A stretch of 64,000 nucleotides of DNA, taken from Mycothermus thermophilus. Taxonomy: Eukaryota > Ascomycota > Sordariomycetes > Sordariales > Chaetomiaceae. The translations under genes were made by a program, and so were the position numbers. This document shows, in pieces, positions 32,483 through 44,400 of this stretch. The notes below the pieces were generated by a model that saw nothing but the letters and a program-made list of their open reading frames with translations, was not told the origin of the DNA and did no database searches. Numbering within the stretch: position 1 is the first letter of the stretch; each line of letters begins with the position of its first letter. The stretch is taken from contig QQBE01000004.1 of the NCBI GenBank assembly GCA_011316235.1, positions 1,178,001 through 1,242,000 on the forward strand, read 5' to 3'.

Positions 32483-33800
32483 TCAATGCCGGAAAGCCCT
32501 GCACTCGCGCCTCCACCAACCGACAAAGTCCTGCGTCGACACGTCAATGCCCAGATCTTGCAGCACCCGCGTGCTGAGATGGCAGTCGTAGGGTCGCTGG
32601 ACGGTGGCGTTGGGGTCGTTGCCTTCCGTGTTGGGCTCGATGCGGTCCATCGGCGCGCCCATGATCTCGGCAAACACCTGGCAGATCTCGTATTTGGTAT
32701 ACCGGTCCTCGCTCGAAAACTGGAGGATGCGCGGCAGCGAGGCCTTGTCAGACTCGTTGAGGTAGCGGATGGTGATGTCTGTACCTCTGCGTCAGCAAGT
32801 AAATGAAGCTGAAGGGGTGCGCCCCTGCCCGCCTCGCTGCTGGCTGCGAATCGCAAAGCAGTACCGCTTAGGGGGCTTCAGCTTNAGAGAGAGAGAGAGA
32901 GAGAGAGAGACCAAAACTCACCGTAACAAACCCTCGCAACATCCTCCGTATTCGTCGGATACCTGATCGCCCAATGATCCATCTTCACCTTGTCCACCTC
33001 CCCCCTCGCCGCCTTCATGACCGTATCCATCAGCACATTCACCGCGCTCTCCTTATTCCCCTTCTTCTCCTTATCCACCTCCCCGTACAGCACCGGCACG
33101 CGCAGCACCACCACGCCCAACCATTTCTTCCCTTCGTTCCCCTCGGCATCAAACACCCCAAGCACCGCCTTCTCCCCGTCCAGCTTGGTCTGTCCGTACA
33201 GATTGGTCGGCGCGGGCTCGGCGTCCGCCTCGTACGGCGCCTCCCCCGGCCGCCCCGGAAACACGTAGTCGGTGGAGATGTAGATGAGGAAGATGCCGCG
33301 CGCGGCGCAGGCCTGGGCGAGGGAGCGCGAGGCCTCGATGTTGAGGGCGCGCGCACCGGCCGGGTCGGAGTCGACACTCTCAGGGGAGCGGTTGGCGGCG
33401 CCTGCGGGGGGAAGAAGATGTTAGTGATATATGCGCAATTGGTGTTTTTGCCCCTACCGCCGTTTGGATACTAGGTTGGGGCATGAGAGTGAGTGTACTA
33501 AAAAGCCATGGATGAACGTACAATGAACGACAACCGACGGCCTGGTGATTGACAAGACGGTCAGCAGCAAGGCATACAAAGTACCTAGGCACGTCGCACG
33601 TACTTCACCTCATCCAACACCTCCTCAATCTGCTTCTTGTCCTGCAAGTCCACCTTGAGAATGCTCTTCCCATCGGCTCTAGAGAAGCCTGTGCCCTTGA
33701 CGGTCCAGTCGTGGAAGGCAAATGCCTTGGCCACCTGCCGACCCAGGAGACCGGTGGCGCCCGTGACGAGGACTGTCTTGTTTGTGTTGGGAGAGGACAT
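32483..33800 (-). CDS. NAD(P)-binding epimerase/reductase, MAT2B/RmlD-like
   Basis: Exons 33800-33604, 33541-33522, 33401-32922 and 32778-32483 (330 aa). It is an extended short-chain dehydrogenase of the RmlD-like family that includes the regulatory beta subunit of methionine adenosyltransferase (MAT2B). The Rossmann motif is VTGATGLLGRQV near the N-terminus; VVVHCAANRSPE and IYISTDYVF follow, and the YxxxK pair is in LYGQTKLDGE. A 20-nt microexon is required: it supplies PSVVVH between DEVK and CAANRSP, with GTACGT donors and CAG acceptors on both sides. The third intron contains an N at 32885, a GA microsatellite and a 52-bp block copied from 29574-29625, so the intron sequence is unreliable although the exons read through correctly. 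Whether it is a catalytic reductase or a MAT2B-like regulator is open. Confidence 0.85.
32833..32884. repeat. 52-bp exact copy of coding sequence at 29574-29625
   Basis: Identical base for base to part of the PH-domain exon 3.2 kb away, same orientation, ending at the N at 32885. Most likely a gap-closing or scaffolding error rather than a real duplication. Confidence 0.9.
32885..32910. repeat. Single N followed by (AG) microsatellite
   Basis: One unknown base and about 25 bp of AG repeat inside an intron of the epimerase gene. Its true length is unknown. Confidence 0.9.
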
Positions 33801-34724
33801 GGTCGAAGGTTGGTTCTTTGGTCTCTCTCTCTCTCGGAGGTGTTTGATGGAAAGAAAAAGAGTGAAAACCTCGAGGCCTGGGTATGTGGCGCTGGGAGAG
33901 ATGGACGGGTAATAGGCCAGGGGGAAATGACGTTTCTTTGACTCGATTAATAAAACCAAGCACCTTTCAACAGTCAATGGTTGAATCCAGGTTAAGAGAG
34001 GTACCTCAGTTACTTCAAATGTTGAATTAGATTGGATTCTCTGGTTCCAGTGTTCCACCGGACTGCGGGGAAGCTTCGAAGCGCTACGGAATTGGAGAAC
34101 GCGGGGCTCCTGCGACTTGGCTTGGGTTTGTTGCAGAATGCCGACGTCATCGGACATTGTCTCTTCTTCAACATCCATTTGGTTGCTTCGGGATCCAAGC
34201 TTCCGGCAGATTGATCCGAACAAGTTTCCGAAAGGCACCAGTACGTTGGTGACATACAAACATAGAGTTAGATAAACATAAAGTTTATATAATGAGTGCT
34301 TTGGAGAGAAGTGACGTGGTAGGGATCTCTCCAGGTCTCACTCTTCAGATACCTCCCCTGTCGAGCCTAGCTTGGAGATTTCTCTGTTTTTGTTGCAATG
34401 CTTTGAGAACCCGCGGTCGAGTTGTAGTCGTCAGAGACAAAAAGCCTTCTCGCCTGAATACAGAAAGAGAAACATCACCATGTCCCAGAAAAATGCTGTC
34501 AATTCGCTTCAATGCGCTTTCTACAACCACCATATCTTCTTCTCCGGAAACTCTTTCGCCAAAATTGTTTTGACTGGCTCAGGGCAGTTCTCTTCAACCA
34601 GCCTTACCTGACCTGCTAACTCCGTAACCTTCCTTTCTGTCATGCAAATCTTTACTTTTTACAACCTGCTATCCTATCCTAGCCGCCCACCAGGCAGGGG
34701 CCATGTCACAAAAAAAAAAAATCA
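33801..34724. other. Intergenic region between epimerase and PFK2
   Basis: Between two minus-strand genes: the epimerase promoter and the PFK2 3' UTR. A GA/CT run is at 33822-33838. No gene seen. Confidence 0.5.
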
Positions 34725-36700
34725 TCAATCCTCGTCTGCCAACTTATCCGACACCGCCTCCTTCGAGTTATTCACCACCTTGGTCGGCGGCCTCTGCACC
34801 TCCTCCTGCGGCTGCGGCGAGTCTACCGTCAGCCCCGGAATCGGGGGCAAGTTTGGGTCCACCTCCCCCGGCGAGGGACGGACCCTGATGTCCTCAGGCG
34901 AAGGGGGAATCGTGGCCGGGTCGATGCCCGGGATGTGGATGCGCTTGGCCTCGTTCTGGTACGCGGCGGGAATAATCTCGATGATTTCGTCCCGGGGGAA
35001 CTTAAGCTTCGGGATGTCCATCGTGCTGCAGTGCATGAGATAGGCATAGAGCACGCGTAACACGCTCTCGTGAGCGATGATGAGGAGGTCGTTTTGTTCG
35101 CGCTCGAGCTCGAGGATGATGGGCTCGAGGCGGACGGCGAGGTCGTGGTAGGACTGGTGGTGGTGTGTTAGCTCTGTTGACTTCGGAGCGGATGCTCACA
35201 CTACCTACCTCACCCCGCGGATAGCGGTGGTGGTAAGGATCCAGTTCGTGCTTCTCCACTTCCTCTGGGTACAAGGCGCGCAGAGCTCTCTCGGAAAGTT
35301 TCTCCGCAACGCCCGGATTGATCTGGCTCATCTCAGAACGGTGGCGAATCTTATATCCCATCTCCTTCAGTGGATCGGCGGTTTGGATGGTCCGCAGGCG
35401 CGTCGATGTCCACACAGTCAGCGGGCGCAGTGGCACGTCAGGCCCTCCCTGCTCGATTGAAGCCAGGCGTTCCTGCTCGCGGTGCTTGAGTAGGGTCTCG
35501 GCCATCTTGCGAGCATAACGGCGGCCCTCCTCGGACAGAGGGGCGTCCGCCTTATAAGAATCCTCCTCCGTAGTCGAGCCGGCCCGCACGAAGAAGGTGG
35601 TGCGGAATTTGATGTGCAGGTTGGTCAGGTAAAAGACGATGCGGTGAGAGAGGTAGTTGAAGCTGACGTTGTTGTAAAAGAAGGCCCGTCCTGCGTTGAT
35701 CATCTTGACGTAGTTGAGCTCGTCTTCGTTCATCGTCTCGAACACGGGAATCTTGGTCTCTATCCGCTTGAGGTACTGCTTGGCCGCCTCATCCGGGTCC
35801 ATCCCATGGAACTATGAAAAGTCAGAATCACTTTGCCCCTCACGAGCGGCAGACACTGAGGATGCGCATACGTCAGGAGACGATATCTTCACATTCCGAG
35901 CATTCTCCTTAAGAATTTCCTGATCATCCACGTACGACTCGATGAAGAGCGTCTGGAAGGAACGGTTAACCTAGGCCGGGAAAATTGCTGAAAAGGGGGG
36001 GGCGGTCACTCACCTGGACATCGTGCTTAGCAAACTCCTGGGCGAGGGCCCTCCTCCCGGCCGAGGTCGGGTTCACAGCATCGTAAATGGCAACTTGTCC
36101 ATTCTCATGGTGAAGCCAGGAGTAAATGTCGTCTCTACACTTCTTAAGAATCTTCTGGCGGAGCATGAGGGAGGCAGGCGAAGCATTCGGATAAAAATAG
36201 TCTTCCGGCACATGACCTCCCTCAACGGTGGCACGCCGGTAATCTCCCAAATGGAATACCCGAGTCTTGACACCAAGCCTGGAGAGAAAGAGCGTTAGGT
36301 ACTGTTTCAAACGGTTGATAGAGCATCATGCAAGTCCTACCAGGAAAGGTACCGAGCCACTGAAACGCAAATGTGCCTAAGAGAGGCGAGTCAGACTTCA
36401 TTCACTCAGACAACCGAGCTGCTGGCTTACGTTTTTCCTCGAGCCGGCAGGCCAACCATGACAATAACAATGCGGCCTGAATGAAAAAGGCGGCCAGACA
36501 TGGTGCTGTACAGCTGGGCCGGGGCCAGGCTCTCCTGCTTGTCGTCGGGGACATCGTGGATGGCATCGAGAAACGTGGAGCTCTTGCGCCGGTAGCGCGG
36601 CGCATTTGCCGCGATCTCGGCAGTACTGTCAATGTCAGCAAGGTAAATTGACTGTAGAAATAGGCTCCATTGACATCTGAACTCACAGTAGAGTATCCAT
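34725..36700 (-). CDS. 6-phosphofructo-2-kinase with degenerate bisphosphatase domain
   Basis: Exons 36700-36687, 36625-36431, 36376-36341, 36278-36014, 35952-35872, 35811-35209 and 35153-34725 (540 aa). The kinase makes fructose 2,6-bisphosphate, the activator of glycolytic phosphofructokinase. The Walker A loop GLPARGKT is residues 63-70, split by an intron; RVFHLGDYRR, AIYDAVNPTSAGRR and LFIESYVDDQEIL follow. In the phosphatase half the phosphohistidine motif RHG is RAG (Arg273-Ala274-Gly275), while the second histidine remains (IIAHESVLR, His426). Loss of the phospho-acceptor predicts no fructose-2,6-bisphosphatase activity, as known for yeast Pfk26, where the same His is replaced. The first coding exon is only 14 nt (MDTLL); the frame upstream is closed by TGA without another ATG. 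Confidence 0.93.
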
Positions 36701-38125
36701 CTTGGCAAGTTGCTGTTCAAGGGGGTGGAGTTGCAGTGGCGGCAGGCAAAAGGAGTTTGTCAACAACCACGCTGCTCACAAACAGAGCTTGTAAGAAGAA
36801 AGATACTGCGTTATAGGCTTGGTAAGGAGAAAACAGTTTTAGGATGCCCGGATTGGATGAGATAAACTCGGCAATTCCAGGTTCCGCGTAACGTTCCGCG
36901 AAGTGCTCCCGAAGTGGTGGTGATGCTAACAATGCTTAGAAGACACCGATGCTAAAGCGGCCAACCCCGGCACCACAACTCCGTCTCTTCTGCCGTCGCC
37001 TACAAGATGGTAAGATGAGATGCTGTGGATGGTGGTCCCAATGTCTGAAGGTGGTGGTGGCAAGGTGCGAGTGTCGAGACTCAAAGAAGTCGCCGCCTGA
37101 GGTGAGGATGACCTGAGCTCAGCTTGGTTGGAGACTAAGGTAGGCAAGGCAAGGGTTAGGGGTGGTCGGCCCCGTGCAATGCCTGGGCAGGTTGATGCAA
37201 ATGACGCACTTTTGGAGATGGAGGTGCAGCTCCCTGAGGCTCTGCAACAAGACAATCTGTTGAAATGAGGAATCACGGCTGCGATGTTGTAGGTACCTAG
37301 TATGGGGGTAGTACTGTGGGAACCTTGATAAGCTCGATCCAAGCCCCAGCCTTGAGATGCAGCGGACGGAGCCTGGCTCGGGTTGGATCGGGCTTGTCTC
37401 AGATGTCCGTCCGAATACAATGAGCACTGTGCCCGGGCCGTGGCCTACAGATGGACAAGAGACAGGAAACACATGTACTGTAGGTAGGTATTTATTACGG
37501 CAACATCATGAATTATCAGAGACCACTGAATGCATTGGCAGAGCCCCCATTGCTTCAGGTTGTCATGAAATTCAACCAGAAGCTCAACAAAGTTCGAGTC
37601 CTGCATTGCCCAGTCCATCCCGCGGGGGGAAGCCGGCTAACACTGACCAATCTGGCAGGCGGTGAGACACTGTCCCGAGCGGACCCACCTCCGGGCAGCC
37701 GGGCGACAAGACGGACCAAGCAACGGCGAGCCGGCGTGCGTCACCGAGCAGGAGTCGGCCTTGGGGCAGGTGCTCCTTGGCGGTGGAAGGTGGGGCTCCC
37801 CACCTGCGCATGGGCCACACAACGGCGTCAGCCAGTGGGAAACGGCCGGGGCTGCCGCGAAATTTTTGGGAAAGAGGCAGCTCTTTCACGTCGCCGAGTG
37901 CCGACAGCTAAAACTGGAACTTGCAAGTCTTCGACGTCTCCCATCCGGATTCGCCATCCATCTCCCCAATATCTCCCCAATTTCCGACGACGACCTCGAA
38001 ACAGGCGTCCAGGGCCATCGGCGAATCTGTTCCCCTCCCCCTCCCCCTCCCCCAATCTCGACATCCACCACCGATTGAACTGAGACGGCCAACCTCAGCG
38101 CCCCTCCGTCCACCTCCCATTCATC
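36701..38125. other. Divergent promoter region PFK2 / tom40
   Basis: 1.4 kb between outward-facing starts. A GGTACCTAG word lies at about 37290-37300, and a C/T-rich leader with CCTCCC runs is at 38031-38052. The frames here are low-complexity. Confidence 0.5.
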
Positions 38126-39463
38126 ATGGCGTCCGCTCAGGATTCGCCGCTCGGCTTCTTGCGCAAAAACCCCCTCTTCTCGGGTCTCTCAGATCTCTAC
38201 GATTCCTTCCATGAGAGGAGAAGTCGCCTGGGCCTGCCCAACCCGGGCTTGGTGGAAAACCTCTCCAAAGGTATGTGTCGCTGGCGTCCGTCTGCCATGT
38301 CCGATCCCTCTGATGGCTGACCCGTGATACCCTCCCATACAGAGGTGCAACGCGATGTCCTCACCTCCAACCTCATGTTCTCGGGCCTCCGCGCCGACCT
38401 CACAAAGGCCTTCAGCTTCAACCCCTTGTACGTCATCCTCCACAGCCCGCTACGCCCATGCGCCGCAGCCTGCTCCCATATCTCTGCCATGCCGGCTTTC
38501 CTCCTCGCTCCGTGCTGATCGGGACCCAGATTCCAAGTATCCCACCAGTTCGCCATGGGCGAGCGCTTGAACCCGTATAGTTTTGCTGCGCTCTATGGTA
38601 CCAGCAAGGTATGGACCCCGGGGAACCGACCCCATCTTCGTCGCTGACATTTGCCCCAGGTGTTCGCGCAAGCAAACTATGACGACCAGGGCGGTCTCTC
38701 GGCCGCCTTCAACTGGCGGTGGAATGACAGCTTCACCACCAAGTCACGCTTCCAGATCACTTCGGCTGCCACTGGCCAGGACATGACCCAGCTTGAGGGC
38801 GAGTACCAAGGCAGCGACTTCTCGGCTGTGCTCAAGGCTCTCAACCCCTCCATCCTCGAGGGCGGCCTCACGGGTATTTTCATCGGCCAGTACCTTCAGT
38901 CCGTTACTCCGAAGCTCGCTCTCGGCATCGAGACTGTCTGGCAGCGCGCTGGCCTCTCACAACCGCCCGATAGCGCCATTTCCTACCTCGCTCGCTACAA
39001 GTCTGAGAACTTCATTGCCAGCGCCCAGTTGCAGGCCCAAGGTGCTTTCAATGCAACCTACTGGCAGCGCCTGTCCGACAAGGTCCAGGCTGGTGTTGAT
39101 ATGACCCTCTCTATGGCTCCCGGACCTGGCATGATGGGTATCCAGAAGGAAGGCATCACTACGTTCGGTGCCAAATATGACTTCAGGATGTCTACCCTTC
39201 GTGCCCAGATCGACACCAAGGGCAAACTGGCCTGCGTCTTTGAGAAGCGCGTTGCTCCGCCCTTGATGGTTACATTTGCTGCTGAGGTGGACCACTACAC
39301 GGTACGACAGTATTCACTCTCACAAGAAGATAAAAAGATGTTCGCTAACACACAATTCTCCCTACAGCAACAAGCCAAGATCGGCCTCGGTGTCTCCATT
39401 GAGGCTGGCAGCGAGGAGCTTCAAGAGCATGATGCCCAGCCTCCCCCGAACATTCCCTTCTAA
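38126..39463 (+). CDS. tom40: Mitochondrial import pore Tom40
   Basis: Exons 38126-38270, 38343-38427, 38530-38608, 38660-39301 and 39368-39463 (348 aa, the size of Neurospora Tom40). It forms the beta-barrel channel of the TOM complex in the mitochondrial outer membrane. Conserved blocks: ERRSRLGLPNPGLVENL, LMFSGLRADLTKAFS, FQVSHQFAMGERLNPY, NPSILEGGLTGIFIG, QLQAQGAFNATYW, EGITTFGAKYDFRMST and the C-terminal QQAKIGLGVSIEA. The last intron (39302-39367, 66 bp) is a multiple of three without a stop; removal gives HYT-QQAKIG as in relatives. The N-terminal segment diverges from Neurospora more than the barrel does. Identification is firm. Confidence 0.95.
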
Positions 39464-40483
39464 ATTAATTCACACCTGCCAGCCAGCAGGCAGGACAGCA
39501 GCAACATGACATCGCTGTCGCTTGGACCGCCGCTCGCCGTCCTCGCCCCTCCCCGCTCCGCTCTGCACCGCCCTCCCGAGATGTTTTCTTTTCCTCCGCC
39601 TAATCTAATGTCAGATGGGCACAGCACGGCCACGGCTTTAACCAGCCAGCGACATGGACGGAAGATCAGCCAGGACTAGTGTCGTCCGCCAAGCTGGCAT
39701 TGGCCTACCCGCTTCTTCTGTTTCTCTCACTTTTTTCCTCCTTTCGTCGTCATTCACGGATAGACCTTCTTTGCCACGATGGACGGCCTCGTCATGACTC
39801 AACGGATTTTCTTCCCAACCCTGTTGTTTTTTTCACTCCCCAATTTTCTTGCATACCTGGCCACGCGACCCGGAACGACTTACACCGCTTCGAGGACGGA
39901 TACAGACGACGGGAGAGAAGAAGGGGAGAAATGGGAGAGGGCCAAAAAAGTTCAAACAACAAACAACCCCCAAAAAGAGATGATTGTAGTATAGAATTTG
40001 TGTCCTTGTGTGTGGATTGGGACGGTTCGGGTCAGTTGGGCAGGCAACATGTGTCAAGCGGTGTGTATGTGTGTGAGCGTGTGGGTTTTGGCCGAAGGTG
40101 TTCGGCAGAGAGATGGACTGGGAAACAAGATAGTCCTCTCAACACCCAAGAGGCACTGAAAGACATGGGTTTCGACCCTCGCTCGGTCTTCCGATCCGTC
40201 TCTCCCCCTTCCTCGCCTTCTTGACGCACTAGGTGGCTTGCTGACCTAGACCTACCTGCCTGCCTTTTTCCCTTTCCTTCTCAGCCACGAAGGACCTTTG
40301 GGAGTTGATGAGGGAAGAGATAGTCACGAGACTGGAGGATTGGATGATTGGATAGGATGGGATGGGATATGATGTGTGTAGATATACGGGATGATACTGT
40401 ACAATAGTATGTGGCCTTGGTTCAACCTCTCGTGTTGGAGAAAGTGGAATGTCATCGTGGTTTCACTTGTTTCATATATATAC

Positions 40484-40488
<5 letters not shown>

Positions 40489-40525
<37 letters not shown>

Positions 40526-40642
40526 NNNNNNNNNNNNNNNNNNNNNNNNNNNNNNNNNNNNNNNNNNNNNNNNNNNNNNNNNNNNNNNNNNNNNNNNNNN
40601 NNNNNNNNNNNNNNNNNNNNNNNNNNNNNNNNNNNNNNNNNN
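40489..40642. other. Poly-T run joined to a 117-bp N gap
   Basis: 37 T residues (40489-40525) run directly into Ns (40526-40642). A homopolymer that broke assembly is the simple explanation. Confidence 0.95.
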
Positions 40643-40689
40643 AAGTCCGCCAGGGGGTTTCCACGCATGATTAAGCCAACTACTGCCGA

Positions 40690-40925
40690 CCTACCTGGTA
40701 CCTACCTACCTACCTACCTTACTACATACCTGCCTGTGTATCACTCAACCGTCAACAAGAATCATTCATCACAAAATATACCTACCTTAGGTACACGTAC
40801 CTAGGTAGCCACCACCCAAATAACAACCATGTATGCCCTCCCCCGGATGATAAAGGACGCATGGTCACCGGACTTATAGGTCCATGCCTACTACGGTAGA
40901 TACCTAGGTACCTACTACCTAAGCG
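40690..40925. repeat. Cluster of CCTA/TAGG and TACCTAGGTA words
   Basis: Runs of CTAC and TACC, and palindromes such as GTACCTAGGTA, recur several times in about 230 bp. Similar words occur at 25656-25680 and 52622-52635. Confidence 0.75.
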
Positions 40926-41278
40926 AAGCACTACATGAGAAGCATAGAACCCGGACAAGCATCCAGATGAACCGACCAAACCAGACGGACATACATATAT
41001 ATTATATTATATTCGTATACCCCCCGCAACCAACCAACGAACCAACCAACCATCCAACCATCCATCCATCCATCCCCGCCACCAAACATGCACCGGTGCA
41101 AAATATCTAACTCCCGTCGCTCAGAGAAGAATAATAACCTTAGGTTATAGGAATGGGGAACCTGGTAGTACGTAATGACAACAATAATAACCAACTTATC
41201 CTTTTCCGTAACCTAACCCTCACCACCACCACCACCACCACCACCACCACCACCGCCGCCGCCAACCCACCCACCTCA

Positions 41279-41390
41279 TCAAGGTGACGGACTCCTCGCC
41301 CCGGGACTCGGCGTCTTCTCAGCGGCTTGGGTCGCGGGGTTAGTTGACGCTTGTGGCGGCGTCGGGGTTGATGTCCTCGTCGCCGCCTCC

Positions 41391-41432
<42 letters not shown>

Positions 41433-44400
41433 GGTTGCGGTTGCGTCTGTGATGGCTGCGGGGGAGGGGGTGGTGGTGGTGGTGCCGTGATCTTTTTGTT
41501 CCGGATAATCGACGCCAGGTAGTCGCCCGAGTCTTCGAAGCCGTCAATCTTGCCCAGGCGGGATTGGAAGAGCTCGACGTCGCGGAGCATCCTGCATGTT
41601 TTTGGGTATGTTGTTAGTACTCTATTATTATATAGTGCAGCAGATACCGGTTTGATGGCGGAAGCTGGTGTTAAAAAACAAACCTTTCTCTCCCCTGCTC
41701 CGTCTCCAGCTCAACCGACTGATACGCCGCGCCAAACGTGTCCTTATAATTCTGAAACACAGGCACCATAATAATCCGCACCGTGCCCTCGGGGAGGTGC
41801 TTGACCAGGTTCTTGTGCAGCGTGGTGGTCTCCTTGCACAGCGTCTCCATGTACTCGTTGTGCGCCGTCGCGGGCTGGTCCCACGGCACGGCGCGCAGCT
41901 TCTTGGTCCCCGCGAGCGCGCGGCCGCTCATAATCTCGACGAGCTTGTCGTAGATGTTGTTCTGGTGCTCCTGCAGGGCGCGGCGGACCTTGTCGTACTC
42001 GGCCATGACGGTCGGGGCAGCGGAGCCGGAGCACTGGCGGCGGACAAACTCGCGGATGTGCGGGATGACGGCGGCGACGAAGGCGAGGGCCTGCGACGCC
42101 AGGGCCAGGTGTTTGGTGGTGATGTTCTTGAGGCCGGCGGAGCGGGTGGCGCCAGCGCCGAGGATGAGCTGGGTGCAGCGCGAGTTGAAGAGCTGCAGAT
42201 AGGCGATGAGGGACGGGGAGATGTCGGCCGTCATGGACGGGATGGCGCTCATGAGCCGCAGGAAGCGGGCCATGCCGTGCATGCACGAGATGGCCGAGTT
42301 CGGGAGGAGGAAACTCTCCGAGTCGACCACGGCGCTCCGCGTCTTGGCTTTTGTTGTGCCGTTGGCGGGGCCCGAGAGGACGTCGGGCTCGCCGTCTGCC
42401 GCTTGCGCGTCGGGGTGTGGAATCCATATTTGAATGCCGTCTGCCCAGGCCGCTGCGTCCCTGGTGCTGAGCTCGAGGATCTGGGAGAGCAGCTCCGCAT
42501 CCTTGTCCCCGAAATCCGCCGCATTCCACTGGTCCGACTCCATACCCTGTGCCAGCTTCTGGCTTTCGAAATCTCCGTGATACTGGATGAACTCCTTGAT
42601 GTGACCGTTGACGACCGTCTTGAGGGTAGTGCCACTGCGGCCCGAGATGGCCTCGCACTCGTTGGCGAAGTGAAGGTTGAGAGTGAAATAGCGAAGGAAC
42701 CAATCCAAATCGAGGCGTTTGCTCTGCTCGGCACGCACTCGCAGCACCTTGACGACCTTTTCTTGGGCGACGTCCACCGCCTGGCCCATCAGGTTCGCAA
42801 TGTCGATGGCCCGGTGAATCTCCTCTTGAGCCTGCTGGGCTTCCGCGGTTGGAGGCCGGGCCGTGGGGCTGAAGGGCGGCGACCGCAGCGGGGGAGACTT
42901 GAGACCCGAGGGTGGTTCGCCAATCGAGCTGGCCACGTCCAGCAGGACCTTGACTTGAGTGCTGATCCTCCTCAACGCCTCGGCCACGCCGATGTATATG
43001 TTGGTTAGGAGATCCTCGGCATCCTTGGGATCGAGGGCACGGAGGTTGCGAGCCAAGGTGATGGAGCGCTCTTGCTGTGACCGTCCCTTGCTGCCGCCAC
43101 CGCGCGTCGACGTCGACATCATAGACTCGGCGTCATCATCGGTGGAGCTGGGCATTTGGCGTCGGATGATGGTCCTAATTTCGCGCAGAGCAGCATCTCG
43201 GTACGCAGTCGCGGCAGCCGTAAGGAACCTTGCGCGCTGGAGCCCAGTCAGGCTCTCGCGTAGTTCCTTTCGAATAGCCTCTGTCCCAGTCATGTAGGAT
43301 GGGAAGGCCGAGGGTTCGCGGCTGTGGACGCCACGAGTGCGGGAGTATGCACTGCTCCAGCGCATCAAAACCTCTTGCGACGATACATTGTCGACGTGGT
43401 TCCGAAGATCTGTGAGCAAAGTGTTGAGGAACTTCGTCTCGTACGACTTGCCAATGCGCAGGCGGAGGGTGTCGAGATCGCTGCTCACGCTCTGCAGAGC
43501 CGTGGCACCCCGAAGATCCCGCAGCTGGTAATCGGGCTTGCTGGCATCGATAACTTCACCAGCCATCAAGTTCTCGACTGCGTCGATGTTTTCGAGCGCC
43601 TCATTCAGCTCGCCAGCGTCGACCAGGGACTCGCAGACGGCGACCCCGTCGACGATCTGCCTCAGCTGCATGACAGCATCGTGCAGCTGCTGAACGTTTT
43701 CTCGTCTCCGACGTTGCTGGACCAAGTGAAGTCCGCCAGCGACCATTTCCTCGTCGAGAGCCCGTAGATCCTTCCTAAGAGCTTTGATCCGTTCGACAGA
43801 GTCGGCGGCTTCAGCATGCAACTCGCGGAGAGCGCCGAGAGCGGTGAAGAAGGTGGTGGAGGCGGTCGAGATGGACTGGATGAGGTGCATCTCGACAGTG
43901 TCCATGTACCACGACAACTTCTCCTGCAGAATGGCGTTGGTAGCCAGGGCCTTGCGCGGGGCGGGGGCCTGGCCATTGGGCTGCTTGCCCTTGTCATCGC
44001 TGGTTCCTGGAGCCGGCCGGACGACTTCGGAGCGCTCGCTGACGACATCGAAGATGCGGGGATTTTCGAGGCGGAAGTCCTGGTCAAAGTACACAGGAGG
44101 GATGGTGGAGAGGGGTGGCGGACCCTGGGCGGCCGCCCTCCTGGGTCGCGAGCTCGGAGCGCGCGGACTCGAGACGGCGTCGAGGGCCGGGAGGGAGTTT
44201 AAGGAGGCGCTTGATGTACGCCTTGATGACAAGCCGGTACGCTTGGGTCCCGGCTGCAGATACCCCTCGTCCGGCGGCTCCTCTTCGGGCTTCGGTTTCC
44301 GGTGCGTCACGGCCGACGCCTGGTCGTCGTCTGCCTGGATGCGCCGGAGCTGCTCGTACAAGGGGCCGACCTCGGACAGGTAGGGTTTGAAGTCGTTGGG

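Larger units (their letters stand above)
39464..41278. other. Convergent 3' region tom40 / vps54 with assembly gap
   Basis: 1.8 kb. It holds a T run (40489-40525), the N gap (40526-40642), dense CCTA/TAGG words including TACCTAGGTA (40690-40920), CCAA/CCAT runs (41027-41080) and a CAC repeat (about 41222-41252). Frames in 39679-40224 are unsupported. The unknown sequence could hide something small. Confidence 0.6.

Noticed and set aside
36717..36932. Minus frame just upstream of PFK2 as an extended N-terminus or upstream ORF
   Set aside because: It begins with TTG, is in another phase, and the PFK2 frame is closed by TGA upstream of the ATG at 36700.
39679..40224. 181-codon plus frame after tom40
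   Set aside because: It begins with GTG, has no family features and lies in the expected 3' UTR.
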